From a bacterium (GTDB taxonomy: Bacteria > Vulcanimicrobiota > Vulcanimicrobiia > Vulcanimicrobiales > SCRA01), in contig SCQY01000005.1 of assembly GCA_004298665.1 (NCBI GenBank), positions 1 to 38,167 on the forward strand: a stretch of 38,167 nt of DNA, in the 5' to 3' direction. Of this stretch, positions 16,263-24,355 are shown in pieces. Made by a program: the position numbers and the translations under genes. The notes beneath the pieces are model-generated. The model searched no databases and was not told the DNA's origin. It was given only the letters and a program-made list of their open reading frames with translations. Every line of letters begins with the position of its first letter. Position 1 is the first letter of the stretch.

Positions 16263-17879
16263 CTACAATTTTCGAGGTTCATTTTTGTGCTTCAGCTCCA
16301 AGATATGCATGGCGAGCTGGAGGCGAAAACGCGTTTCCGGCTCATCAAGCGACATTTGAAGGAGATCCTCCACATGCTGAAGACGGTAGCGCAGCGTGTT
16401 CGGATGAATCTGCAGCCGGCGTGCCGTCTCCTGGAACTGGAACCCGTTTGCCACGAACGTAAAGAGGCTATCCTCCAAGACCTCGCCCCGCCGCTCGCGC
16501 CTCATCGGTCCGAAAATCTGATCGAGGAAGACGCCACGAGCCTCGGGGTCGCCCAGCAAGACGCGCGGAACGACCTGTTCTTCGTAGAGGGCGATCTCGC
16601 CACGATGCGCGTACGATAATAGCGAGAGGGCCTCGCGATAACTCCTCTGCACGCCCTCGATGCCACGGTGCGCGCGTCCCGCGAGGATAGAGAACTCCTC
16701 ACCCACAGATGGCAACTTCAGCGTCTCCACCGGGTAACGCTCGGGTAGCAGCACGATGATCCGGTTCACCGACACCGCCAGCAACGGCGCGGCGCCCAGC
16801 CGCAACAGGTGACGCCGTAGCTGCTCTTCGAGCCGCTCACGCCGCAGGAGGCTCTCTCGATCGACCGGCACGCTCTCCTCGACTACGAAGAGCACCGCGC
16901 GATAGCAGCCATCAGGATCGAAGCCGAGCAACAGCGCGCGCTCCAGCGCCTGCGCCGTGGCCTCGAGGGAACCTTCGATCAGCGCGACGACGCCGGCGTA
17001 CCCCAGGCGCGCCTCCAGAGAGCTCAGTTCGCGTTGCCGTGCGATCTGCAGGGCCGCTACCAGCGCGGCGTGTTCGGCGGCGCGGCTGTCCAGCTCGCTG
17101 AGCGGATCGTCGCCTTCGACGACCCACACGAAGCCGACGAGGGTCCCACTGAGGCGAATCGGACAAACGAGCCGAGCGTCGAGCCCGAGACACGGCATGG
17201 AGGGGATGCGTACCGGCTTGGTGCTCGCGCGCATCGCGGCGAGGTATCCTTCGGCATCGAGCGCGCGCAAGACGTCCTCTGGTGTCTGGGCATCTTCGAG
17301 TGTCGATCGGCGCGCGGGGTCCTCGCATGTGGACGCCTCATGGTGGGCGAGCAGCCTGCCATCCGGATCCTCAAAAGTCACCGAACGTCCGATGATCCCA
17401 CCGAGCGTGCGCGCGAGATCCTGCAAACTCGTGGCCTCGGTAGCGGCGCGTGTCAGCTCACGGTGGATCACTTCGGAACGCTCCATCACCAGATAGTGCT
17501 CCGCGAGGATCGCGCGGTGCACGTCCTCGGTGATCTCCGCAAACGGTACCTCCCACGGCACTTCCATCAGCGGCAGGCCCAGCGACTCGGCCTCGGCGTA
17601 TGCTCCCTTAGAGAAGTGCTCGAAGAAGTGCGGCACAGCCAGCGCGAGGCCAGCGACCCTTCGCTCGGCCAACAAACGAATCTGCTCCCGTTGAGACGGC
17701 CCCTTGCGCGGCCACGCATACCCTGTAGTGAGCACAAGTTGCCCCTCGCGCACCCACGGGCCGGGCTCGGGGATATCAACGACGTGCACCCAACGAACCT
17801 CACGCTTAAGGCCATGAGCACCAGCGACGACGCGTGCCCGGCTCAGCGAGGGCAGCTCCAAGGCATCTCGCAGTCTCAT
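16263..17879 (-). CDS. PucR-family transcriptional regulator
   Basis: 538 residues in the PucR layout: an N-terminal PucR sensory domain (MRLRDALELPSLSRARVVAG, then GQLVLTTGYAW), a central GAF/GGDEF-like region, and a C-terminal helix-turn-helix (VANGFQFQETARRLQIHPNTLRYRLQHVEDLL, split here at residues ~490-520). PucR-type activators respond to nitrogenous catabolites such as purine intermediates, GABA or amino acids and switch on adjacent catabolic genes. It lies 19 bases after dppC and 58 bases before the aminotransferase, all in one direction. No Shine-Dalgarno precedes the ATG, so its translation may be coupled to dppC. Confidence 0.92.
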   Translation of the reverse strand: MRLRDALELPSLSRARVVAGAHGLKREVRWVHVVDIPEPGPWVREGQLVLTTGYAWPRKGPSQREQIRLLAERRVAGLALAVPHFFEHFSKGAYAEAESLGLPLMEVPWEVPFAEITEDVHRAILAEHYLVMERSEVIHRELTRAATEATSLQDLARTLGGIIGRSVTFEDPDGRLLAHHEASTCEDPARRSTLEDAQTPEDVLRALDAEGYLAAMRASTKPVRIPSMPCLGLDARLVCPIRLSGTLVGFVWVVEGDDPLSELDSRAAEHAALVAALQIARQRELSSLEARLGYAGVVALIEGSLEATAQALERALLLGFDPDGCYRAVLFVVEESVPVDRESLLRRERLEEQLRRHLLRLGAAPLLAVSVNRIIVLLPERYPVETLKLPSVGEEFSILAGRAHRGIEGVQRSYREALSLLSYAHRGEIALYEEQVVPRVLLGDPEARGVFLDQIFGPMRRERRGEVLEDSLFTFVANGFQFQETARRLQIHPNTLRYRLQHVEDLLQMSLDEPETRFRLQLAMHILELKHKNEPRKL

Positions 17880-17898
17880 GGGAGGAGCGGCAACGCGG

Positions 17899-18807
17899 TC
17901 ATGGGTTCAAACTGGGATCGAAAGCATCGCGCAGGCCGTCGCCCAGCACGTTCACGCCCAACACCGTAAGCATGATGGCAAAGCCGGGAAACGTGCCCAT
18001 CCACCACGCCGTGTCGAGATACTGACGCCCCTCCGCCAGCATGTTGCCCCAAGACGGCACCGCCGGCGGGACGCCCAGCCCTAAGAACGATAGCGCCGCC
18101 TCGAAGATGATGGCGCGCGCCAGCTCGAAGGTCGCGATCACCGTTACCGACGAGGTGACGTTGGGCAGTACGTGGCGGAAGATGATGCGGATCGGAGCAC
18201 AGCCGATGGCCTGCGCCGCCTGAACGAACTCGCGCTCGCGCAGCGAGATCACTTCCGAGCGCACCACGCGCACGTACTGCACCCAAGACGTAACGCCGAT
18301 GACCCCGATGATCGTATAGAGATTGGCGCCGACGACACCGATGACGGCGATCGCCAGCAGCACGTATGGAAAGGCGAGCTGGATGTCGGCGATACGCATG
18401 ATCACGTCGTCGACCCAGCCGCCGACATACCCGGAGATCAAGCCGAGCGAGACGCCGATCACGCTGCCGATGATGACCACGGAGAAGGCGACGATCGCCG
18501 AGAGCCGTGCACCGAAGACGATGCGCGAGAGGATGTCGCGCCCCAGCTCGTCGGTGCCCAGCCAGTAGCCGGCATGGGAGCCATGCTGCCAGATCGGCGG
18601 GAGCGAACCAAGATTGAGGTTCTGCAGGCGCGGATCGTGCGGCGCGATCCACGGCGCGAAGACGGCGCAGATCAGCAGCAATGCGACCACGGCGCCGCCG
18701 AAGAGCGCGGCTCGGCTTCGCACGAAGTTGCGCAACGCCTGATAGCGGCGCTGACTGAACGCTTCGTCGGGGGCGCCGGCAAGGGCGGCGGTGTCCAGCA
18801 TGGCCAT
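17899..18807 (-). CDS. Dipeptide/oligopeptide-type ABC permease (DppC-like)
   Basis: 302 residues. It has the DppC/OppC N-terminal helix preceded by a cytoplasmic tail (RALFGGAVVALLLICAVFAPW), the periplasmic DELGRDILSRIVFGAR segment and the C-terminal GVNVLGDGLRDAFDP typical of this permease class. The ATG overlaps the dppB stop by one base (TGATG). It forms the pore with DppB. The ATPases DppD/DppF that normally follow are absent here. Confidence 0.93.
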   Translation of the reverse strand: MAMLDTAALAGAPDEAFSQRRYQALRNFVRSRAALFGGAVVALLLICAVFAPWIAPHDPRLQNLNLGSLPPIWQHGSHAGYWLGTDELGRDILSRIVFGARLSAIVAFSVVIIGSVIGVSLGLISGYVGGWVDDVIMRIADIQLAFPYVLLAIAVIGVVGANLYTIIGVIGVTSWVQYVRVVRSEVISLREREFVQAAQAIGCAPIRIIFRHVLPNVTSSVTVIATFELARAIIFEAALSFLGLGVPPAVPSWGNMLAEGRQYLDTAWWMGTFPGFAIMLTVLGVNVLGDGLRDAFDPSLNP

Positions 18808-19724
18808 CAGCCGTACGTCACTCGCGGATCGAGCGCGGCGTAGGCCAGGTCGACCAAGAGGTTGAGGCCGACGAAGATCGCCGCGGTAAGGATGACGATC
18901 GCTTCGACCACGGGATAGTCGCGGTCGTAGATCGCTTGTACGGCAAGGCGCCCGATGCCCGGCCAGGAGAAGATCGTTTCGGTGATCACCGCGCCCGAGA
19001 GCAAGTTCCCCAGCTCCAAGCCCACGACGGTGACGATAGGCAGAATGGCGTTACGCAACGTGTGCTTGAGCGTCACGGAGAGCGGCGCCATACCCTTGGC
19101 CAGCGCGGTTCGCACGTAGTCCGAGCGCCCGACGTCGAGCATTCCCGAGCGGGTGATGCGCATGAGCTTAGCCGCCGTGAAGGCGCCCAGCGTGACCGTG
19201 GGAAGGACGAGATGACTCAAGCCGCCGCGTCCGCCGATGGGCAGCCAGCCAAGGCCCACGCCGAAGATGAGAATCAGCATGATCCCCAGCCAGTAGACCG
19301 GGGCGGCCTGCCCGATCAGCGAGACCCCGCGCACCACGTAGTCCCAGATGCTCTCGCGGCGCTGGGCCGCGATGATGCCGGATGGTATCGCCACCCCTAC
19401 CGCGAGGACCAGCGCCAAGAACGCCAGTTCCGCCGTTGCGGGCAGGCGCTCGAGAGCAAGCGACATCGCGGGATCGCCGTGGCGGATGGACGTGCCGAAA
19501 TCGCCGCGCGCGGCATGTACGGCGAAGGCGGCGAACTGCACGATCACCGGCTTGTCGAAACCGTACTCGTGGCGGAAGTTGACAATGTCCTGCTGCGAGG
19601 CATCCGGCGGCAGCATCACCAGCGCCGGATCGCCTGTCAGGTGCAAGATAAGGAAAACGGCGACGGCCACGCCCGCCAGGACCAGCAGGGCTCCGAAGAG
19701 CCGCCGCACGAGATACGCCGCCAT
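18807..19724 (-). CDS. Dipeptide/oligopeptide-type ABC permease (DppB-like)
   Basis: 305 residues. It opens with AAYLVRRLFGALLVLAGVAVAVFLILHLTGDPA, in short the DppB/OppB N-terminal helix and TGDPA loop. RHEYGFDKPVIVQF and the EAA-type loop ITRSGMLDVGRSDYVRTALAKG (about 190-211) are typical of the family. It is separated from dppA by 208 bases holding a strongly structured repeat element, while dppC follows without a gap. Confidence 0.93.
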   Translation of the reverse strand: MAAYLVRRLFGALLVLAGVAVAVFLILHLTGDPALVMLPPDASQQDIVNFRHEYGFDKPVIVQFAAFAVHAARGDFGTSIRHGDPAMSLALERLPATAELAFLALVLAVGVAIPSGIIAAQRRESIWDYVVRGVSLIGQAAPVYWLGIMLILIFGVGLGWLPIGGRGGLSHLVLPTVTLGAFTAAKLMRITRSGMLDVGRSDYVRTALAKGMAPLSVTLKHTLRNAILPIVTVVGLELGNLLSGAVITETIFSWPGIGRLAVQAIYDRDYPVVEAIVILTAAIFVGLNLLVDLAYAALDPRVTYG

Positions 19725-19772
19725 GTCCTATGCTTTCCCCAACAGGCGTGTGAGAGCGTCTTCCCGGCGTGC

Positions 19773-19902
19773 GTGCGGGAGGGCCTCCCCGCAGCCGTTT
19801 ACGCAGCGGCGCGTACTCATGGATGAGGGAGCGCCGCGAGGCTTTGAGCAAGCCGCGCGTGATGCGCGGCGCAGCGACGGCGAAGGGGAGGCCCTTCCGC
19901 AC
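19773..19902. repeat. Structured GC-rich repeat element, copy A (between dppA and dppB)
   Basis: The ends, 19773-19790 and 19885-19902, are an 18-base inverted repeat, fully paired in plus-strand RNA with one G-U (19779/19896). Between them lie further hairpins: CGGCGC/GCGCCG (19807-19812 with 19831-19836), GGCTT/AAGCC (19840-19844 with 19850-19854) and CCGCGC/GCGCGG with loop GTGAT (19853-19869). These are followed by CGCAGCGACGG (19870-19880). The same order of parts recurs at 29096-29166. ORFs crossing it look like shadows. It could be a REP-like mRNA stabiliser, a small mobile element remnant or a structured RNA. Confidence 0.7.
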
Positions 19903-19932
19903 ACATCGGCCGGAAGAGCCTCCACACGCACG

Positions 19933-21459
19933 CTACTTCGCCCAGCGGATATCGTGGCAGATGATCAGCTCGTCGGTGCGGGGCTGGAAGTCGACCCGCT
20001 TGTTGATCCCGTAGAGGTCCTGGTACTCGAAGAGGAAGAGCCACGGCGCCTGCTCGTGCACCACGCCCAGGATCTTGGCGTACATCGCCTCGCGCTTGGC
20101 GGGATCGGTCTCTAGACGTGCCGCCTCGATCATCTTGTCCGTCTCCGGGGTACCCCAGGTCGAGATCGGGTAGTCCGTGGTGAAGAGCGCTGTGAGCGTA
20201 TCGTCCGCGTCGAACGTATCGTTCCCCCAGCCTAGCTCATACATCGGCACCAAAGCCTTGTGGCTGATGCCGCCCACGTAGTTGGTCCATTCCTGGGTTT
20301 TGACGGAGGCATTGATGCCGACCCCGGCCAGCTGACCCGCCACAGCCTCGGCTACTTCCTTATCCATGTTGTAGCGGCCGGAGGGCGACCAGAGCTCGAT
20401 GTTGAGCGGTCCTTCGATGCCCGCTTTCTTCAATAGCGTCTTGGCTTTGGCGGGATCGTAGGAGTAGGACGGCAGTTTCGCATCGTAGCCGACGAAGCCC
20501 GGCGGGATGGGTCCGCTCTGCAGCGGATAGCCGTGACCCTTGAGGACCGTCTTGATGATGGCGGGAACGTTGACCGCATAGTTCAGCGCTTGGCGGAACG
20601 CAACGTTGGTCTGCGGTCCCGGCTTCTGCGTATTGAAGGCGATGAAGAGGACGCGGTCGCTGCGCACCGTTCCGAGCTTGGTCAGCTTGCCGCTCGCGAT
20701 CTGATCGGCGTTCTGCGTCGGTACGTTGGTGATAATATCCGTCTCGCCGGTCTGCAGCGCGGCTACGCGCGAGGCAGCCTCGGGAATCGGTCTGAAGATC
20801 ACGGTCTTGATCGCGGCATCGCCGCCCCAATAACCCTTGCGCGCCGTGAGCACGATGCGGTCGTCCTTGCGCCACTCCTTGAGCACGTACGGGCCGGTGC
20901 CGATCGGGTGGTCGGCCATGTAGGCATCGCCGTGGGCCTGCCAATACTTCGCGTCGACGATGCGCAGGTCGTAGGGCCGGCCCGGCATGATCGCCGAAGG
21001 CTTCTTGGTGACGTAGACCACCGTGTAGGGATCGGGCGTCAGCACTTCGCTGATCATGCTCACGCGATTGCGCTTCTGCGACTTGAAAGCCGGATCGAGC
21101 GTCTTCTCAACGGTGAACTTCACGTCAGCGCTGGTGAAGGGGTCTCCGTTGGAGAACGTCACACCGTGACGGAGCTTGAACTCCCACTTGTCCGGGGCCG
21201 TCTGCTTCCACGAGGTCGCCAGACCTGGCAGGAGCTTGCCGTGCGGATCGTGCGCCAAGAGCGCATCGAAGATCTGGAAGATCAGGTTGTCCGTCGTCGT
21301 GACGGCCGTCGAGATGGGATCGAGGGTGTCGGCGTCGACGCCCTGCGAGATGGTCAGCGTTTCGCTGTCCGACTGCGCACGGGCCGGAAGAGCGCCGGCG
21401 AACGCGGCGCTGCCGACGAACGCGGCTGCGAGGAGAGTGGCGAGTACGCGACGTGGCAT
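19933..21459 (-). CDS. Peptide-type ABC importer substrate-binding protein (family 5, DppA/OppA-like)
   Basis: 508 residues. It has a signal peptide (LATLLAAAFVGSAAFAGALPARA) and then the SBP family 5 core: a start like ETLTISQGVDADTLDP, the conserved LLPGLATSWKQ...KWEFKLRHGVTFSNGDPFTSADVKF region (residues ~75-125), and HPIGTGPYVLKEW near 165-180. The family binds peptides, nickel chelates, opines or other small amines, so the ligand is uncertain. The ATG at 21459 has GGAGG six bases upstream. It is the first gene of the leftward array and is divergent from the Spy-like gene across a structured intergenic region. Confidence 0.92.
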   Translation of the reverse strand: MPRRVLATLLAAAFVGSAAFAGALPARAQSDSETLTISQGVDADTLDPISTAVTTTDNLIFQIFDALLAHDPHGKLLPGLATSWKQTAPDKWEFKLRHGVTFSNGDPFTSADVKFTVEKTLDPAFKSQKRNRVSMISEVLTPDPYTVVYVTKKPSAIMPGRPYDLRIVDAKYWQAHGDAYMADHPIGTGPYVLKEWRKDDRIVLTARKGYWGGDAAIKTVIFRPIPEAASRVAALQTGETDIITNVPTQNADQIASGKLTKLGTVRSDRVLFIAFNTQKPGPQTNVAFRQALNYAVNVPAIIKTVLKGHGYPLQSGPIPPGFVGYDAKLPSYSYDPAKAKTLLKKAGIEGPLNIELWSPSGRYNMDKEVAEAVAGQLAGVGINASVKTQEWTNYVGGISHKALVPMYELGWGNDTFDADDTLTALFTTDYPISTWGTPETDKMIEAARLETDPAKREAMYAKILGVVHEQAPWLFLFEYQDLYGINKRVDFQPRTDELIICHDIRWAK

Positions 21460-21511
21460 GAGGAACCTCCATCGAGCGATATGCCGGGATGCATTGCGAA
21501 ACGCCTGGTGC

Positions 21512-21610
21512 CGTTGAGAGTTTGCTTAGGTGAAGGGTCTTCCTCTCGACGAAGGACCCATCTTTGGGAAGTCTTCAGGTTTCTCTCAGTGCAAACCCAG
21601 GGCGATTCCA
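21512..21610 (+). promoter_or_regulatory. Structured intergenic segment, glycine-riboswitch-like words (unproven)
   Basis: On the plus strand GAGAG (21516-21520) can pair with CTCTC (21583-21587), and GTTTGC (21520-21525) with GCAAAC (21591-21596). Inside are a hairpin GGGTC/GACCC (21535-21539 with 21555-21559), the word CGACGAAGG (21547-21555) and a CCCA/TGGG stem. The order GAGAG, hairpin, CGACGAAGG, stem, CTCTCAG resembles a single glycine aptamer, but two core words each differ from consensus. It lies between divergent dppA and the Spy-like gene, so on the minus strand it would be a dppA leader instead. Confidence 0.3.
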
Positions 21611-21616
21611 TACAAT
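21611..21616 (+). promoter_or_regulatory. Possible -10 box directly before the Spy-like gene
   Basis: TACAAT matches TATAAT at 5 of 6 positions and ends seven bases before the ATG at 21624. That spacing would start the transcript at or next to the ATG, giving a leaderless mRNA. No Shine-Dalgarno precedes this ATG, which agrees with that reading. No -35 box is evident. Confidence 0.35.
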
Positions 21617-21623
21617 TGGTGCC

Positions 21624-22262
21624 ATGAAGGAATTTCTCAGCGCACTGCTCATCATAGCGACCTTCGCAGCGGCTCCCGTCTTCGCCGGTGTCGTCGCCCA
21701 GGCCGAGACGGGAAACCATCATGGGGCGCGATTCGAGCGCGCCTTGAACCTCACGCCAACGGAGCGGCAGCAGGCCGAGCCCATCCTGCGTGACGGCGAG
21801 CGCCGCATGCGCGAACTGCGAGACCGAGCCAAGGCCGCCGCGCTCGGTGCGTTGAGCCCCGATCACCGCAGCCGCGTGGAGCAGATCGCCGCGGCCGCCC
21901 GCGACCAGATCCACTCCGCGTGGACGACCCGTTCCTCCGCAGACGCCTCGGCGAGCCCGGCGCCGCTGCGCAGGGCCCTGCACGGTCAAATCGGGGCGAT
22001 CGTCTCTAAGAGCGCGGCTGAGATCGACGCTCTTCTCACCCCGCAGGAGAGCCAAGCGGTACTCGCGCAGCGCCAGCAGCTCCAAAGCGAGGGCGAAGCC
22101 GTCATGGCATCGACGGCCTCCCAGCTGCGTCCGCTCCTGACGGGAGACCAGCAGCAGAAGCTCGACACCTGGTCGGCGAAGATGAAGCAGCACGCGGCGC
22201 GCCGGCACCAGGCCAACGCAGGGCGCTTCCTGCTCATGGTCGCAGCGCCGCCGAGAGGATAA
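21624..22262 (+). CDS. Exported Spy/LTXXQ-like protein
   Basis: 212 residues from the ATG at 21624 (MKEFLSALLIIATFAAAPVFA is a signal peptide, given here in full only as its span 1-21). The mature part is helical and Gln/Arg/Ala-rich, with three LTxxQ-type repeats: LNLTPTERQQAEPIL, LLTPQESQAVLAQRQQL and LLTGDQQQKLDTW. That pattern is seen in Spy/CpxP/ZraP-like periplasmic proteins, which act as chaperones or as negative regulators of envelope-stress kinases. It lies just upstream of a response regulator and kinase, as cpxP and zraP do with their two-component systems. An upstream in-frame ATG at 21564 lacks support. Confidence 0.75.
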   Translation: MKEFLSALLIIATFAAAPVFAGVVAQAETGNHHGARFERALNLTPTERQQAEPILRDGERRMRELRDRAKAAALGALSPDHRSRVEQIAAAARDQIHSAWTTRSSADASASPAPLRRALHGQIGAIVSKSAAEIDALLTPQESQAVLAQRQQLQSEGEAVMASTASQLRPLLTGDQQQKLDTWSAKMKQHAARRHQANAGRFLLMVAAPPRG

Positions 22263-22287
22263 CCGCATCGACAACCGCACGCCGCGC

Positions 22288-22959
22288 GTGGCCGTCGTCG
22301 ACGACGAACGCCACATCCGCGAGATGCTTGAGCTCGGTCTCGGCCGCGAGGGCTACCTCGTCCGCTGCGCGGCGGACGGACAGGCGGCCCTTGCGCTCGT
22401 GCGTGACTGGGAGCCCGACGTGATCGTGCTCGACGTCATGCTGCCCAAGATCGACGGCTTCGCGCTTCTGCCGCTGCTGCGCCGCCAAACCGAGGCGCCG
22501 ATTCTGATGCTGACGGCGCGCGGGGACGTCTCCGATCGCATCGAGGGACTGGCGCGCGGCGCCGACGACTACCTGCCCAAGCCGTTCGCCTTCGACGAGC
22601 TGCTGGCACGATTAGGCGCCGCCCTGCGCCGCCCGCGCCTCGCGGTCATGGAGACGCTCCACTTCGCCGACATCTACGTAGATCTCGAACGGCGCGAGGT
22701 ATCGCGCGGCGAGCGCCGCATCGATCTCACCCCCCGCGAATACAATCTCCTGCTGACGTTGGTCCGCGAGCCGCGGCGCGTCTGGAGCAAGGAGCAGCTC
22801 CTGGACACGGTCTGGGGTCACGACTTCGAAGGCAATCCCAGCATCGTGGAAACGTACGTCTCGTATCTGCGCGCCAAACTCGACGCCGGCGGCGAGGCGC
22901 CGCTCATCCAGACCATACGCGGCGTGGGCTATGCGCTGCGTGAAGGCGCCGGCGCATGA
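22288..22959 (+). CDS. OmpR-family response regulator
   Basis: From GTG 22288 (223 residues): receiver domain with VVDDE at the N-terminus, phospho-acceptor D49 (VIVLDVMLPK), T76 and K98 (LPKPF), then a winged-helix DNA-binding domain (LTPREYNLLLTL, SKEQLLDTVWG, VETYVSYLRAKL, IRGVGYAL). The GTG lacks a Shine-Dalgarno, and family homology continues upstream (TPRVAVVDDE). An ATC codon at 22267, eight bases after GAGAGG, would give a standard-length N-terminus, so the true start may be non-canonical. It follows the Spy-like gene closely and overlaps the kinase gene by four bases. Confidence 0.93.
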   Translation: MAVVDDERHIREMLELGLGREGYLVRCAADGQAALALVRDWEPDVIVLDVMLPKIDGFALLPLLRRQTEAPILMLTARGDVSDRIEGLARGADDYLPKPFAFDELLARLGAALRRPRLAVMETLHFADIYVDLERREVSRGERRIDLTPREYNLLLTLVREPRRVWSKEQLLDTVWGHDFEGNPSIVETYVSYLRAKLDAGGEAPLIQTIRGVGYALREGAGA

Positions 22960-24311
22960 CTTCGCTGGTCTCGCGGCTGACGGCGTGGTATGTGGGTCTC
23001 TTCGCCGTACTGCTCCTGCTGGTGACGCTGAGTTCCTCACTATTGCTGGTCAACCGCCTGAGCGACATCTACCATGACGTCTACATTGCCAAGCGCTACG
23101 ACGCCCATCGCTTCACGCAGGATATGCTCAAGCAGAGGTTGACGCAAGAATCGCTGGCAACGCAGCTCCTTGCTCACATGCACGCGAGCGGCCTCAACGC
23201 CGCCGTCTTCGATCAGCAAGGGAATCTGCTCGCCGGTGATCCGGAGCTCAAGGACGCCGGCGCGCGCGTCTTGGCGCGCCCTGAGCTCTTGCACCGCGGC
23301 GCGCCGCAGGAGTCGCCGATCATCGTGCTGCCGCACGGCTTCGCGTTGATCGCGCCATCTGCGGGCGTGATCTGGACCATACTGGAGCCGTATTGGTGGC
23401 TGGCCGCGGCCTCGCTTGCGGTGGCAGTGCTGCTGGCGTGGCTGGTGGGAAGAGCCTTCGCCGCACGCGCCCTCCAGCCGTTGACCGACGTCACCGGGGC
23501 CCTGTCGACGCTGGCCGCCGGCGACTTTTCGCGGCGCACCTTCTCGATGAGCGAAGCCAGCGAGATCGGGGCGCTTGGCGCAGCCTACAATGCCGCCGCG
23601 GAGCGCGTCGCCACAGCGATGGAGGAGCGCCTGCGCACGGAGACGCGCATGCGCCAGTTCGTCGCCGATGCCGGGCACGAGTTGCGAACGCCGCTGACGG
23701 TGATCGCCGGGTATATCGACGTCCTGCGCCGCGGAGCGATGGCGGAACCCGCCGTCGCTGCGCAGATTCTCACGACCATGGGTGAAGAGGGGACGCGCAT
23801 GCGCACCCTAATCGACCGCTTGCTGCGCCTGGCGCGGCTCGACGGTGACGCACCGCCCCAGCCGGCCTCCTTCGATCTGGCGCGTATGGCCGCCGACGTC
23901 GCAGCAGCAGCTAACAGCCTCACCCCGGGTACGCCCGTGCACTGCACTGCGCAGGCGAGCGTGACCGTTCACGCCGACGAAGAGGAGCTGCGCGACGCGC
24001 TGCGCGCCGTCGTCGACAACGCGCTGAAGTACGCTCCCGGGGCGCCCGTGGACATCGCTGTCGCGCGCAACGGTTCGTACGCGCTGCTGCGCGTGGCCGA
24101 TTCGGGGCCCGGGATGAGCGCCGACGAACGCGCCCATGCTTTCGAGCGCTTCTTCCGCGGTGAGTCGCGCGGCGACGTCAGCGGCGCCGGCTTGGGCCTG
24201 GCGATCGCCAAGCGCGCCGTGGAGCGCGCGGGCGGGGCGATCGATCTCGAGAGCGCCGACGGACGCGGTACGATCGTCACGATGCGCGTCCCGTTCGACG
24301 CAACGCCGTAG
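22956..24311 (+). CDS. Membrane sensor histidine kinase
   Basis: 451 residues: membrane helix 1 (about 11-33), a periplasmic sensor region of about 110 residues, helix 2 (about 147-167), a HAMP linker (QPLTDVTGALSTLAAGDFSRR), the HisKA box with phospho-acceptor H241 (FVADAGHELRTPLTVI), and the ATPase domain with N box (LRAVVDNALKYAP), DSGPGMSADE and GAGLGLAIAKRAVE. It phosphorylates the overlapping response regulator. With the exported Spy-like protein upstream, an envelope-stress or metal-sensing role is likely, by analogy with CpxA/CpxP and ZraS/ZraP. Confidence 0.94.
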   Translation: MTSLVSRLTAWYVGLFAVLLLLVTLSSSLLLVNRLSDIYHDVYIAKRYDAHRFTQDMLKQRLTQESLATQLLAHMHASGLNAAVFDQQGNLLAGDPELKDAGARVLARPELLHRGAPQESPIIVLPHGFALIAPSAGVIWTILEPYWWLAAASLAVAVLLAWLVGRAFAARALQPLTDVTGALSTLAAGDFSRRTFSMSEASEIGALGAAYNAAAERVATAMEERLRTETRMRQFVADAGHELRTPLTVIAGYIDVLRRGAMAEPAVAAQILTTMGEEGTRMRTLIDRLLRLARLDGDAPPQPASFDLARMAADVAAAANSLTPGTPVHCTAQASVTVHADEEELRDALRAVVDNALKYAPGAPVDIAVARNGSYALLRVADSGPGMSADERAHAFERFFRGESRGDVSGAGLGLAIAKRAVERAGGAIDLESADGRGTIVTMRVPFDATP

Positions 24312-24355
24312 GCGCCGCCAAGGACGCCTCGGGCTGCTGACGCGAAGCACGCGCC

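Noticed and set aside
19168-19902. Open frames running through repeat copy A and into dppB
   Set aside because: Their sequence is explained by the inverted repeats, and they lie out of frame with dppB.
17899-21459. Assignment of dppABC as a nickel (NikABC) importer because of the nearby NicO gene
   Set aside because: The NicO gene is 10 kb away in the opposite direction and the binding protein looks peptide-like; no nickel-specific feature is visible.
21470-21605. TPP or SAM riboswitch on the minus strand before dppA
   Set aside because: Isolated words such as CTGAGAG and ACCTGA occur, but the order and spacing do not match either aptamer.
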